Source of the DNA: Oncomelania hupensis
Lineage: Eukaryota > Mollusca > Gastropoda > Littorinimorpha > Pomatiopsidae
DNA length: 64,000 nt
Assembly (NCBI GenBank): GCA_036898135.1
Contig: CM072513.1
Location: 73,582,496 to 73,646,495, forward strand
Direction of reading: 5' to 3'
Both the position numbers and the translations under genes were made by a program. Under the pieces are notes generated by a model. The model was not told the origin of the DNA. It did no database searches and worked only from the letters and a program-made list of their open reading frames with translations. Position 1 is the stretch's first letter. The number at the start of each line of letters is the position of its first letter. This document shows positions 35,001 to 45,212 of the stretch, piece after piece.

Positions 35001-38000
35001 TGTGCCCACGGACGAGGAGTACAAAAGCCGCTTTGAGAAATGTGTGAAGGAAGAGGGCAAAGATGTTCCTGATAAAGCTGTGCTTGAGATGAAAGGTAGG
35101 CAGCTTTTTGAGCGCCATGGCAACCAACGATATCCATTGTTCCCTTCTGTTCAGAGGAAGAAGCTCTCTTCAGTCATCTAGTAGTGTAAACGTAAAAAAA
35201 TAAGAAAAAAAAAGTCCTTAGCAAACAAAACAATTTGGCGCTTTTATTAGTGTAGCATGTCCAGAAAAGTCCCTCAAAACATCGATGCAGCTTCCTGTCC
35301 CGGTAGGGCTTAGTTCGCACATTCACGCAACAACATTTTCCATTCACAAACCAGCTTACATTACTCTGTGTATTAATGTGTTGTCTGTTCCGTTTTGTTT
35401 TAATTTTAAAAACTGTGTGGTTGATTCTGTGTGTTTCTTTGGTTGACTATGTGATGAACATGTTTGTCTACACTTGTGATTTTTTTTTACATGCATTTTA
35501 TTTGCACTGTTCTTTCTTTTCTATCTGTTCTTTTCTGATTTTATTTTATTTTAATTCCAGTATCTTGGTGACTATTTGATTATTTGTGTCTTGATGCTTT
35601 CATAGCACCCATTCATTCCATTTATCATCCCCTTTAATATATTGTCAGATTAATAAGATTTGTTATAACCGATGTGTACTAGGAAGCTGAATAACAGCAG
35701 ATTGTTTGAACATTAGTAACTACTATTTATTGTATCAATTACAATATTCAGTAATACATTTTATAACCAGTGGACCACAATGATATGAATAAGTATGGTC
35801 TGTTAGAAGTGTCTATCGTAACAGTGATAACAATCATGATTTATTTGCTTTAGAGTACCCGAATTGTTTTAATTATCGGTGATGCAAGAGATTTATTGAA
35901 ATATAGTGCCCACCAAACCATCTAGATTTATCAGTAGTTGTAAAGTACCGTCACCAATGCTGGTTACAGAACAGTTCTAATGTGCACAATGTGCAAGGAG
36001 TGTTTAGAATTTTATCTTCATGAAGCAGATGCATACTGCAAGGACAGCTTATACAATGATGAGAAGATACAAAAGGAAATTTAAATTTTACAGAAGTGAA
36101 ACTAGAAGAAATAGGGTAAAGAATTTCTAGTCCCATTCCCCCACCACAAAGCATATCATTCATCCCCATTCTATCGTTTGTGTCGTGCCAGATACCTATT
36201 GGTAACAAATGTGTGGTATTGTGTGTAGCCAACTTCACGTTGCCGGAGGTGGGGCAGCTGTTTGACAGTGTGGAGTTCACGGAGGAAGAGAGTCTGAGCA
36301 AGGAGGAGGCAGAGAAACTTGTGGCCAAATACAAGGAGGAAGCTAGCAAGCTCCTACCCCCACCAGAGAAACGCTTTAGAGAGAGCCGTTTCAGTGGTAA
36401 GTTCACTCTTCCTCACTGTGGATTAAATTCCTACAGTTGTGTAGTCCTTTAACCCCTTAACTGCCGTAGTGAAAAGCGCATCTGTACTTCCTGTATGCCG
36501 GAGCAAAATTTGACTGTTGAGGGTGTGTTCACTAAAACGTGAATAATTCAGGCATTTGAAGAGATATTTCTTAGATATTTGGCAATGTTTTTTGTAACAT
36601 CCCTGGCTTCAATATGAAGTGAAAATAGTTTCATTTGACAAGACATACATTTTTTAGTAATTATTTATTCTTGTTTTTTTTGCTGTGATCAGGCATTTTT
36701 GGAACATAAAAACACACATCAACACAAAAAATGCATGACAGAACACCACAAAAAACTGGTGTCACAAAAGGACAAACATCAAGCAATCAATAAACTACTT
36801 GGAAATCAACTTTACGTCTATATCATCCACAGAAATAAGGGTAACCTGTCCATGGTATGGTAAGTCCGGAATCACATGTCATAATCCACAGCTGTAGAGA
36901 CTCAGCAATAACAAAGTCACAACACACACAGCAGGGAAAAGTCCACACATGAATGTTGTGTGATAAGGTCTTCATCATCACTGTCTTGATCATTTAGGAC
37001 CTCTTGAAGCACTTCAAGTGCTGAATATCGTCTAAAAACAGACCTCGTAGTACCCCTCATCGTCCACCGTCCGCCATTTCATATTATGACTGAACAGTGC
37101 GAATTACTAAAATTTGAAATATTGTGCAACTTTCGGTTTTGGCGATTTATAATGGTCAAAGGGAAAGAACCCTTGGCTGGAGATTTCTAGCTGCTCTGCC
37201 AACAGTTACTGTGGTTACCTCCCTTCTTGGGTGACTACAGAATGCTGACAAATATCCCCCGAATGAGGTTCGGGATTGGGCACACAAAAGGCAGAAAATC
37301 ATCCCGAATGAGGTTCGGGGGTGGGCAGTTAAGGGGTTAATGATGCAGCCATTGACAATATGACAATATGAATCCTACACATTTATAAGAGGGAAAATCC
37401 AGCATTGCAGATATTTTGCTGTGTTTAATATTCCATATTCAGCAAGCACATTTGTATTTTTTGAGATGTATATTTTAAATTTATAAATGAGGTTTGGTTC
37501 TTGTTCTATTGAAGGATGACGTTTTTATTTTGTGCAATACCATGATCATTATGTTAAGTGCCATGGGACTGATAGCAGATTTGAACAATTCTTCAGTATA
37601 TGAAGGATATAATCTGCCTCAAGTCGGTAAAAATTCCCAAGATCCTTTACCATTTTTATGGTGAATCCAGGTTACACAGAGTTCAAATTATACTACCTAA
37701 ATTGGTTAGGTGATAATTTGGACATGGTATACACATTTTAATTAATATTGCAGATCGTGGTCGCCGTGACTTCCGTGACAATCGTGGTAGAGGTGGGTGG
37801 CGTGGAGGCTTTGACAGAGATCGCAGGGGTGGCGGTAACTGGAGAGGTGTTTTTTTTATTTAAGTTTATAAAATTATATATATTGTTTTATTCTTCGACA
37901 AATATTATTTACTAAGCATAATAATCTACCTGTAATATTAAAAATGGTGTGAACTTGCAAAAAAAAAAGTTTGTGTGCAAATCCAGATTGATGCCAAATA

Positions 38001-39808
38001 TTTTACACAGCTTATTCTGCTGAATGATGAACATTTTTGTGTGTGTGAGATACCATGATATTTTCGGATATGGGGCTGACAGCAGAATCCAAACAATCTA
38101 AAAGCAAACAGAAAATACAAATGGGTGGGGATTTTAATTTGGTTTTGACTTCAATCAGTAAAATGCATTTGTTGGATTGTTTTTGTGATAGGTGGAAATC
38201 GTGGAGGTTTTGACCGTAGCCGTGGAGGACGCTATGACAATCGCAACAAGTATGATGATCGCCGTTCCTATGGTAGTGGCGGCAATCGATCCTATGGCAG
38301 TTATCAGGTTAGTAATTTTAGTTTATTATATTGTTTATTGCGCCTATTTGGCTTGTTTGTGTAGTGCGTTGGGTTGGATTTTGTTGAACAAAGGAAGTGA
38401 GTGAAGTTTCTCACATTCACATGGTGTGATTTAGTACCTTGAAGCCTTGCCAGACTTGCCTACGTACATTCATTAGCTGTATTTTTACCCAAATTGGCCT
38501 TGAAGTCGGTTGTCTGGTCAGCTTGATAAAAATTATCAATTTTTTAATTATTTTATTTCCTTCCTATTAAATGACGCGCAATGTAGTTACTTCCCTAACT
38601 GAGGTGGCACATGAGCACATATTGTAAATTCGTCACACTTTTGTTCCGATTTCCTCCATTCTGCTCGGTGTTGTGTACCAACATGAAAAATGAAAAAAAA
38701 GGCGTCTTGTAGTCCGTTCTCCGGATCCGAATAAAGATTAACCAAAAGCTAAACAGCACGCCAGAAAAAAAGCTTTTTTGAAAGTTTACAACGATCTTTG
38801 AAATGGCCGGAGTTTGCAAGATGCACTTTGTGCAAAATTTACTTCATCGTATCATCAAAATCAGGTGAAAAGTTTGAAGGTGCTGCTAAAGGCCATATAT
38901 CCATCAAAGGCAGCCTTAAAATTGATTCGGGATCAAAGTTAAATAATCTATCATCAAGAATTTTGACTTTGAAAGATGCAGAATAAAAGAATGACACCCA
39001 TAATCTAAAACTTTTTTTTATCATGTGATTTGTCATAAGCGACTGCTTTGCACAGGATAGCTGAATTAAAAAAAATGTCTGTGGTAAAATTTTGCAAATG
39101 GTTGTAATAAGTGACTTGGGTTTCTTGCAGGGCAACCAGCGTAACAGTGGCTATGGCAGCGGTGGCAGCTACGGCGGCTACAACAAAGGCTGGGGCAACC
39201 AGCAAGGAGGATGGGGCGGCCAGCAAGGAGGATGGGGAGGCCAGCAGCAGTGGGGCACAGGCTATGGCAACAGAGTGAGTTTGGATACATTTGTAACTAT
39301 CTTTCTTCTTGCATGACACTTTTCCAACATTACATGTAAAAGTCGGGGAAGACATTTGAGACATTTGGGTAGGATCCTGTTATTTGTTTTAGATGTTAAT
39401 CCTAGGACACTTGCTGGATGATGACACTTTTTTGTAGTGATGCCACTGAGCTTTCGGATATGGGTCTGACAGCAAGGTGTAGTTCAGAGTTCTTTGTTCC
39501 CTGCTCCGGTATCACAAAGTTTGTTGGCAAAACCTGCGTGTTGTGTAAACTTTAGGGCCAGGCAGAAACTTTCCAATTCTCATTCTTGTAGTGGCCACAA
39601 CGGTTAAATAAATTATTTATCTCATCATATTTGAAATTGCAATGTTGTTTTGTGTTTTCAGGGGTATGGCCAGTGGCCCCAACAAAACACGTGGGGCAGC
39701 CAGCCGAGCTACTGGGGCCAGACTGGCTATGGCACCGGCGGCTATGGCAGCTCCCAAGGTTGGGGCAGCTATGGCAGCTATCCTTCCTACAGCACGGGAA
39801 GCAAGTAA
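15785..39808 (+). CDS. HNRNPUL1: HNRNPUL1-like heterogeneous nuclear ribonucleoprotein U family protein, complete
   Basis: Eighteen coding exons: 15785-15914, 16577-16647, 17593-17884, 25735-25819, 25993-26075, 26457-26596, 26801-26897, 27111-27223, 27505-27660, 29146-29253, 29646-29768, 30447-30575, 34927-35095, 36229-36396, 37754-37846, 38192-38307, 39131-39274 and 39662-39808. All have GT/AG borders, and the 2364 nt join is in frame (787 aa). Order: SAP DNA-binding motif (residues 5-40), Gly and acidic regions (44-164), an RS-rich stretch (165-200, exon 4), SPRY domain (about 215-395), a P-loop kinase-like domain with GLPGAGKT (431-438), RGG repeats (622-691), and a Gly/Tyr/Trp/Gln-rich tail (692-787). 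[10 protein letters not shown] and PPPEKRF favour HNRNPUL1 over HNRNPU. The family binds RNA and chromatin in the nucleus and acts in splicing and break repair. Exon 4 codes an RS stretch, which I do not recall in vertebrate paralogs. Confidence 0.93.
16945..17564. mobile_element. piggyBac-type short element (TTAA-flanked)
   Basis: TTAA occurs at 16941-16944 and 17565-17568. Imperfect terminal inverted repeats are CTCATTCTGTACTG (left) and, read on the - strand from the right end, CTCTTTCCATACTG. It is 620 bp and lies in HNRNPUL1 intron 2, ending 28 bp before exon 3. A 75-codon - strand open frame inside (17256-17483) is unrecognised. Confidence 0.65.
18096..18746 (+). pseudogene. RAB40 intronless retrocopy with in-frame GTPase deletion
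   Basis: From ATG 18096 an uninterrupted frame encodes 216 residues. [14 protein letters not shown] and [11 protein letters not shown] (residues 20-66) match RAB40. The frame then jumps to VGKHLHLAF, the segment that normally follows the G4 region. About 55-65 residues (switch II, G3 and the middle of the G domain) are missing without a frameshift. The P-loop is altered to GDGDVEKE, lacking the Gly before Lys. The C-terminal half keeps [11 protein letters not shown], the SOCS-box-like [13 protein letters not shown], and ends in CVFS, a CAAX-like prenylation motif as in RAB40. RAB40 proteins are GTPases that recruit Cullin-5 ligase. Without switch II and G3 the copy should not cycle GTP, though its SOCS box and lipid motif look preserved. 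It lies in HNRNPUL1 intron 3, same strand. It could be a decayed pseudogene or an expressed GTPase-less adaptor. Confidence 0.75.
19590..20586. mobile_element. TIR DNA transposon, possibly Mutator-like
   Basis: Perfect terminal inverted repeats of about 31 bp occur at 19590-19620 and 20556-20586 (each starts ACAAGTATATCAACTAAC). Flanks are GGCCCCACC (19581-19589) and GGCCACACC (20587-20595), a 9 bp target duplication with one mismatch. Inner subterminal GTCGACGTG also recurs in inverted orientation. It contains no intact transposase. Confidence 0.8.
21078..21885 (+). mobile_element. hAT-like element with truncated zinc-finger ORF
   Basis: It is flanked by AGATTG (21072-21077 and 21886-21891). 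Termini are CAGGGTTGCCAACC and, inverted, CAGAGTTGCCAACC, with more inverted similarity inward. The LINE frame is continuous across the site once the insertion is ignored. A CAG(A/G)G terminus fits hAT; the 6 bp duplication is shorter than the usual 8. Confidence 0.75.
21424..21816 (+). pseudogene. N-terminal zinc-finger piece of a hAT-like transposase
   Basis: From ATG 21424 it encodes a basic start ([18 protein letters not shown]), then a BED/C2H2-like finger: [16 protein letters not shown] with [11 protein letters not shown] (C-x2-C, H-x4-H). It stops without any catalytic domain, so it is a fragment of a non-autonomous element. Confidence 0.55.
23373..23922. mobile_element. hAT-like non-autonomous element
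   Basis: It is flanked by CCTGTA (23367-23372 and 23923-23928). The left terminus is CAGGGTGGAGAA and the right terminus is its reverse complement. It is 550 bp, with a short basic coding relic ([12 protein letters not shown]) and no transposase. The 6 bp duplication matches that of the element at 21078. Confidence 0.75.
24910..25734. other. HNRNPUL1 intron 3, 3' part
   Basis: AT-rich intronic sequence after the LINE. No further feature recognised. Confidence 0.4.
27661..29145. other. HNRNPUL1 intron 9
   Basis: No exon recognised. A TATA-like 'ggctatataagtaatgg' (28772-28788) is followed by a short ATG frame at 28904 ([13 protein letters not shown]) that runs into a T-homopolymer (29012-29040). 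This may be a retroelement 5' fragment and is not part of the HNRNPUL1 frame. Confidence 0.35.
29894..29952 (+). ncRNA. Box C/D snoRNA candidate, HNRNPUL1 intron 11
   Basis: Box C ATGATGA (29900-29906), box D CTGA (29944-29947), an internal D'-like CTGA near 29924, and a terminal stem GTTG (29895-29898) with CAAC (29948-29951). The rRNA target was not identified. It is not obviously a paralog of the other four candidates. Confidence 0.5.
30576..34926. other. HNRNPUL1 intron 12 (4.35 kb)
   Basis: Low-complexity AT-rich intron without recognisable exons. 30770-30920 resembles 4060-4490. TGATGA-type motifs are frequent (31665, 34010-34300), but only the segment at 32211 could be linked to the snoRNA family. 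34310-34560 holds an imperfect tandem copy ('gatgaaagaactggtgtaggtcactg' twice). Confidence 0.5.
32211..32284 (+). ncRNA. Degenerate box C/D snoRNA paralog, intron 12
   Basis: Box C-like ATGATGC (32221-32227), a shared 'tatcatgatc' core, and box D CTGA (32273-32276) preceded by 'tttcatgggg'. The layout matches the copies at 37507, 38014 and 39410, but no good terminal stem was found. Confidence 0.4.
36453..37336. mobile_element. piggyBac-type MITE (TTAA-flanked), HNRNPUL1 intron 14
   Basis: TTAA at 36449-36452 and 37337-37340 flanks an 884 bp unit with termini CCCCTTAACTGCC and GGCAGTTAAGGGG, an exact 13 bp inverted repeat. A direct repeat 'gaatgaggttcggg' lies near the right end (37261 and 37305). 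No ORF. Confidence 0.85.
37507..37580 (+). ncRNA. Diverged box C/D snoRNA paralog, intron 14
   Basis: Box C-like GGATGAC (37514-37520), shared 'aataccatgatcatt', and box D CTGA (37569-37572) followed by 'tagcaga'. It aligns along its length with 38014-38088, but the guide upstream of box D ('gtgccatggga') differs and the terminal stem is lost. Confidence 0.45.
38014..38088 (+). ncRNA. Box C/D snoRNA, HNRNPUL1 intron 15
   Basis: A perfect 9 bp terminal stem, ATTCTGCTG (38014-38022) with CAGCAGAAT (38080-38088), encloses box C ATGATGA (38024-38030) and box D CTGA (38076-38079). The guide upstream of box D is CGGATATGGG. It is complementary to a conserved 28S rRNA segment I recall as ACCCAUAUCCG, placing the fifth nucleotide upstream of box D opposite the A after CCC. 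Predicted function: 2'-O-methylation guide processed from the intron. Confidence 0.8.
39410..39476 (+). ncRNA. Box C/D snoRNA, HNRNPUL1 intron 17
   Basis: A terminal stem CTTGCTG (39410-39416) with CAGCAAG (39470-39476), box C ATGATGA (39418-39424), D' CTGA (39446-39449) and box D CTGA (39466-39469). The guide CGGATATGGGT is identical to the intron 15 copy apart from the base next to box D, and its 11 nt would pair fully with the same 28S segment. Confidence 0.82.
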
Positions 39809-41250
39809 ACATACAAACGCTGCAGCTAGTGCAAAGAATATACTGAAGAAAAGTAAAGACTGCCTGAAACTTTTGAGTGTGAAAAACGTTTATTTGTTTT
39901 TTTTGTTGCAAGTTTCTTAACTGGTTGTCTTAGATTCACTTGGGTACACACAGAATACCTCAGTGGACTCTGGGATTGTTGTTCTGTCTTTTCAATCATT
40001 TGTACATACGACAGAAGTAATGCAGGGCTTAAAATCAGCTGGCGGGATTTGTCAAGAAAATTGGAGAATCATACCCGTGATCTGATTGCAGTAGGAAAAT
40101 TTTATGGGCGAGTTGTAACAGTTGGCTCATTTTACCTATTGTTTTACCATAAATTTTATTTTCATTTCTCTATTTTGGAATATAGTAATAGATCAGTTTG
40201 TTCATATCCGGACAAATATGAGAGCATATAATTCTCCCGTTTTTATTTTAAGCCTTATGAAACGACTGAGAATAGCAGATCTATCCCTAGTAATCTATCG
40301 TATCTCTGTTTACCTGTTTTTGTGTTTTGCATGATCATAATGTTCGTTTGTATATCAGCGGTTTGAACTGACGTTTTTGAAAACAAGCAGGCAGCATTGG
40401 TCGTCTTTTTCAAATTCTGGTCCTTCGATATGAATGTTTCTTCGAAACTAATGCTGCAGCTTGGAGTTATCTCAGCATAAATAAATGTTCCCTTTTGTGT
40501 AATGGTTGTATCCAGTTTTTGTCACACTGTTGTGCTTGTCATCCATTTGGTTCATTCATGAAGCAACATTTAGTTTGGTCATTCACTTACAGCCAGGGAT
40601 CATGTTGTGAAATCTATGGTAGGATGAGCTCTTTTGTTTTAGTTGAAATGTATCTATCACAAACATTTTTAATTTCATCACTGTTGTTTTAAGCGACGTT
40701 ATCATTTAGCATAGGCAATAAAATTCATCAGTTGGGAAATGGTTATATTTTATTATTCAGTTTTTAAATGTAGGATGAAAAATTGTGCAACTTGAAAGAT
40801 AATATGAAGATTCATATACCATTTGCAATGTGAGAATGGTCAATATTGGCTTATCTTCATCCAATTTTTATACGCTGCAGAATACCTTACTCATTATGAA
40901 TTGAGTTTTTTCTTGCATCTTGTGTTCAGTTGCACTCGTATAAAAAGAGCAAGTGGATTTATTGGTTTTCCAGATTTATGTTGTTGTATCAAGTAGTTTG
41001 CACTTTAGTTTCGGTTTATAGTTTGAAATGGAATATTTAGTATTTTTCTGACTGTAAAGTAATTGGTTTACATTTGTTTCATGCTGCTGTTATTGCTGTT
41101 TTGGGGGTCGGGAGGTAATGGAGTAATTGTAGTTGTGAGCAGTGTCCAAGGGTTTCATTAATGTCTATCTCGTTTTGTTACATAATTCAAAAGATGTGCA
41201 TTTGTGAAAAACACTGGAAATGTTAAAAGAACAATAAACTTTCTTGAAGT
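39809..41250 (+). other. HNRNPUL1 3' UTR
   Basis: AT-rich non-coding sequence after the stop, ending with AATAAA (41233-41238) and a T/G-rich stretch at 41252-41285, as expected for a cleavage and polyadenylation site. Confidence 0.65.
41233..41238 (+). terminator. Polyadenylation signal AATAAA of HNRNPUL1
   Basis: Canonical hexamer about 1.4 kb after the stop, with a downstream GU-rich element. Nearer hexamers may also be used (for example aataaa in 'aataaatgttccc' at about 40480). Confidence 0.6.
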
Positions 41251-43721
41251 CGTCATGTTTTGCGTTTTCTTTTTTTTTTGTTGTTGGACAGAACAGCACT
41301 TGCTAAGAATGCAATTTCTGCCATTACATTTGTTCTTAATATCTTTTCTGTTGTGATGGAAGAAAAAGGTTATGGATACAATTCAGTTAATGTTTTATTA
41401 TTATGCATGCTGGATTAAAATGTTAACTAAAATTTAAGACCTGACATCAACAGTACATAAAACTATTGCAAAAAACATGCATTCGATGTTACAGTTTTTA
41501 TACATAGAATAATTTGTTCTATAATATATGGGATCAATGCACAGCTTCTGTCACACACACACCCTTTTTCCATTTAAGTCTTTCTGGGAACACACCAAAA
41601 GTGATAAATGGTAAATAATGGTGAACAGTACTGTACCTCCCTGGGAGTAAGGTGTATCCCCAATTTCAAGCAATTTATGAAAAATAAACATTCATAAACT
41701 GCGCTTCGTATCCTATCTCAAAACTTTTTGAGGCACCACAGATGATCGTTTAACCAGTGTACTCCATCTTTCTCTGTCCTCAGCAACTCTCATGGCCTCG
41801 CTCTGTGTCGAGCCAGTCCGTTCTCAAATGTTGTCCTCCCACTTCTTTTTCTGTCTAGCTCTTCTTCTGCCTCCTTGCACCGTGCCTTGCAGGATGGTCT
41901 TTGCAAGGCCTGAACCGTGCCTTGCAGGATGGTCTTTGCAAGGCCTGATGCTCTGGTGACGTGACCATACCATCTGAGTTTCAGTTTCTTCACCACTGTG
42001 AGCATCTCATTGTATTGTCCAATGACTTGTGTCGGACTTCATCGTTGGTGATGTGATGGGTATAGGAAAGGCCCAGAAGTCGTCTGTAGCACCTTATTTC
42101 CATACTTTGCATTCTTTGGTCTGCGGTGAGGGTCCATGTTTCGCAAGCGTATAAGATGGAGATGACAAGGGAATGGCCTTGGACTCTGTTGTCCGTGTTG
42201 ATGCCATTGGTGGTGTTGGTCATCATTTTGGTCTTCTCAGCACTTATTTCCATTCCATAGGCTCTGGAGGTGGTGTCAAGCCTCTGTACCAGCTGTTCAC
42301 GTTCTTGTTCTTCTCCAGCCTATCCATCGATGTCATCCGCAAACCGGAGGTTGGAGATTGCTCTACCCGCTGTGCTAACTGTGCCTTCGTGAAATGCAAG
42401 TGCATCTGACATGATGCGCTCTAGGAAGATGTTGAAGAGGTTGGAGAGAGTAGGCATCCTTGACGCACGCCAATTGTTCTGAACTAGTTCCCGATGGCGC
42501 TGTTGTGGAGCCTGCACTGGTGGTAGCCTTGTCGTACAGGCTTTTGATGACTTCAGTAATGTTAGGGCTGATGTTGTACACTCTCATGGTTGCCCACAGA
42601 ACTGCATGCCAGACTCGAATGCTTTCTTGAAGTCTATAAACACATGATGTTGTTGGTGCTGTAGGTATTTCTCGCATATTATTCTGGGGTTGAAAATCTG
42701 CTCAGTGGTACTTCACCCTGCCCTGAATCCTGCTTGTTCTTCAGCTATGATTTGTTTGGCTTGGGGTTTTAACCTGCTGAGTATTATTTTCAGGAGGACT
42801 TTGCTGGGATGGCTGATGGTGCGGTAATTTTCACACTCCTGAAGGTTGCCTTTTTTGGGAAGATTGATGACGAGCGACTGGGTCCATGGGGTAGGCCACT
42901 CTCCACTCTGCCAGATCTTGTTACAGATAATGGTGAGGGCGTCAATCATCGTTTCTCCTGCTTGAAGCAATTCTGTGGGTATGTTGTCCACTCCCGCTGA
43001 CTTCCTCTTCTTCAGTGATTGCACTGCTGCCTCAATTTCTTCTCGGAGAATTGGGATGATTTCTTTTTCTCAGACTCTGTTCTGGGCACATGCTAGAACT
43101 GATGTGTCTCGTGTTTGGTGTATGGTTGTAAAGGTCAGAGCAGTACTCTGTCCATCTATCCAGAACTTCTTGTTCTTCAGTAAGGCACATGCCAGACTTG
43201 CTTTGGATCATGGAGACCTTGGGCTGCACAGCCTGCTAAGCCTTCTTGCTGTTGTTCTTGTTCAGACTGTTCTCTATTTCCAGGCACTGACCTTCTATCC
43301 AATTCTCTTTTTCCTGTGCGCATGCCTTTTCAGATGTCATTGTTGATTTTTTGATAGGCATCAGCTTCCTGTGAGGTGTTCTTTTTCTTTTTCCTCTCTC
43401 TTCATTTGTGACACAGGTCCAAAATTTCAGGTGTGATCCACAGTTTCTTCTGTAGGCGGTGCTTGCCAAGGATCTCAGATGCGCGTGGCATCTGTCACAG
43501 CTAAGTTGAAGGTGGTGGTGGTGATGACATCTACTTCCCTAGCTCCCAAAATGAGCAGTGGGGCAAACTTCCATCCAATTGTGGCTTGGAATATTTCTGC
43601 CACCTCCGGGTCTTGCAGTTTGTCCGGTGCATTTTGATGTGATTGCTCTCTTCAAGTGGAGACGTAAAGACATCATCGCGAGATTGTGGTCACTTCCGAT
43701 GTCTGCTCCTGGAAAAGTGCG

Positions 43722-45212
43722 TGTGACGGGGGTTTTATTGTTGCTGGGCTCTGCACATTGGACTGCTATTACCCACACGTCTTAGTCCATGGGGATCACT
43801 AGTAATCTCCCTTTGACTTCACTTAATACATTTATTTGTTTAGCTCGGTCTGTGTTTAGGCTGGGGTACAGAGATAGAAAAATGGTAAAAGATCACTGTC
43901 ACACTAGCTTTCACACGGCTATGAATCATATGTAGTCCAGCCACTTGATAACAGTAAAAATCACACATTTATTTCCTCTACACGATCTTCGAAGTACGAA
44001 ACTAACTTAAAAGTTCAATTGTCAATGTGAATGGTTCGTTCGCTGATACTCTACTCTAGGCAGCTACTTTTTCTTAATCGGGCACTGGCTACTTTCTGCC
44101 TTAAGGGTCAGCGTTCTTGAAGAGTGGACTACTGTGGTCCTGTTTATACAGAGTTTTAGTGCACTGTTTCTTGTGGCACTTAACTGTGTGGTTGAAGCGC
44201 TGCGTTGAGGTCACTTCTGGGACAATCTGTGTTGTCTTGTAGTCCTTGGCTTTGTTGTTCGAATTTTGGGCTATCTGCGCACAGTGCTGGAGATGCCTCG
44301 GCAGCCAACTGTACGCGTCGACTTGGTTTTGTCTTTTGCTGAGTTGAGCTCACGATATAACGCCTGCTCGTCTGTAACATATGAGATGAAATTCTGCACA
44401 ACCCTGTATAATAGGTCTGTGCAGAGCGTCTCACTGAAGGCCAAAGTAGCCCTCAGTGATAGCTCCACATCTCTATATATAAGCGACGAACATTCTGCTA
44501 AGTCTGTGGTCCACTGGAATCTCCATTCTAATTTCCTATACATATATAAATATAAATTGTGGCTAACTATACACATAAAGAAATAATAATATTATAAACA
44601 TTCTCGGGTACAGTCACTGGTCTGCAATAATACATACAGGTTAAACAACCGTGGGTCTGACCGGTCGATAACATGGCGGCGCAGCCGGTCGTGTTTCGCC
44701 ACGTGGTCAGGCAAAGTCGGACTAACAATTCAATTCTATGCATAGCAAATTCCACAAACATAATTTCAACAATAATATAAATACATCATGATGAAACAGA
44801 AGTATGTTCATTTACCTGTTTGACAATGTCAGGCCGTGGCTACTTGATTGAATTCAAATATTCAACAAGTACTGCTGTCTAATCTTCTCAGGAGAGAGAT
44901 TTCTGCTTGAGTGTACTGTGTACTGCTCAGCGTTTCAAACTCGACTGCCGTTCTATATCTTTGCTTGAATCACCCAGAACTGGTTCTACCTAACCTAGCT
45001 GTGTTCTGATTGGCTGAAACATCTCTGAGTGGCTGTAAAATTCGTAGCTCGATCGTAGGCAGCGATGATGTCACTAACTGTGCTTGTATCAAGCTACAAC
45101 TGTGTTACGCATGATCACTTCTGTCGTCTGCTATAGACTAACAGTAACCTACTAATATACACTGACTAAACAAGCAAATCTCAAAGGCAGTGGAAACGGG
45201 GCTCTTGTGACA
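43722..45212 (-). mobile_element. Solo-LTR-like element, copy 1
   Basis: The termini on the - strand are TGTCACAAG...CCCCGTCACA, flanked by the 5 bp repeat GTGCG on the + strand (43717-43721 and 45213-45217). It is 1491 bp and matches 53371-54890 along its length in inverted orientation. A TATA-like 'ctgtataaacaggacc' and AATAAA motifs are conserved in both. It is inserted in the LINE at 41706-46302. Confidence 0.8.
44271..44576 (-). other. 101-codon conserved open frame in LTR-like element, copy 1
   Basis: It encodes a protein beginning MCIVSHNLYLYMYRKLEWRF and ending SSTVRR. The copy at 54030-54335 has the same length and differs at about 14 residues. No family recognised. The opposite strand is also open in both copies, so coding is unproven. 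Confidence 0.35.
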
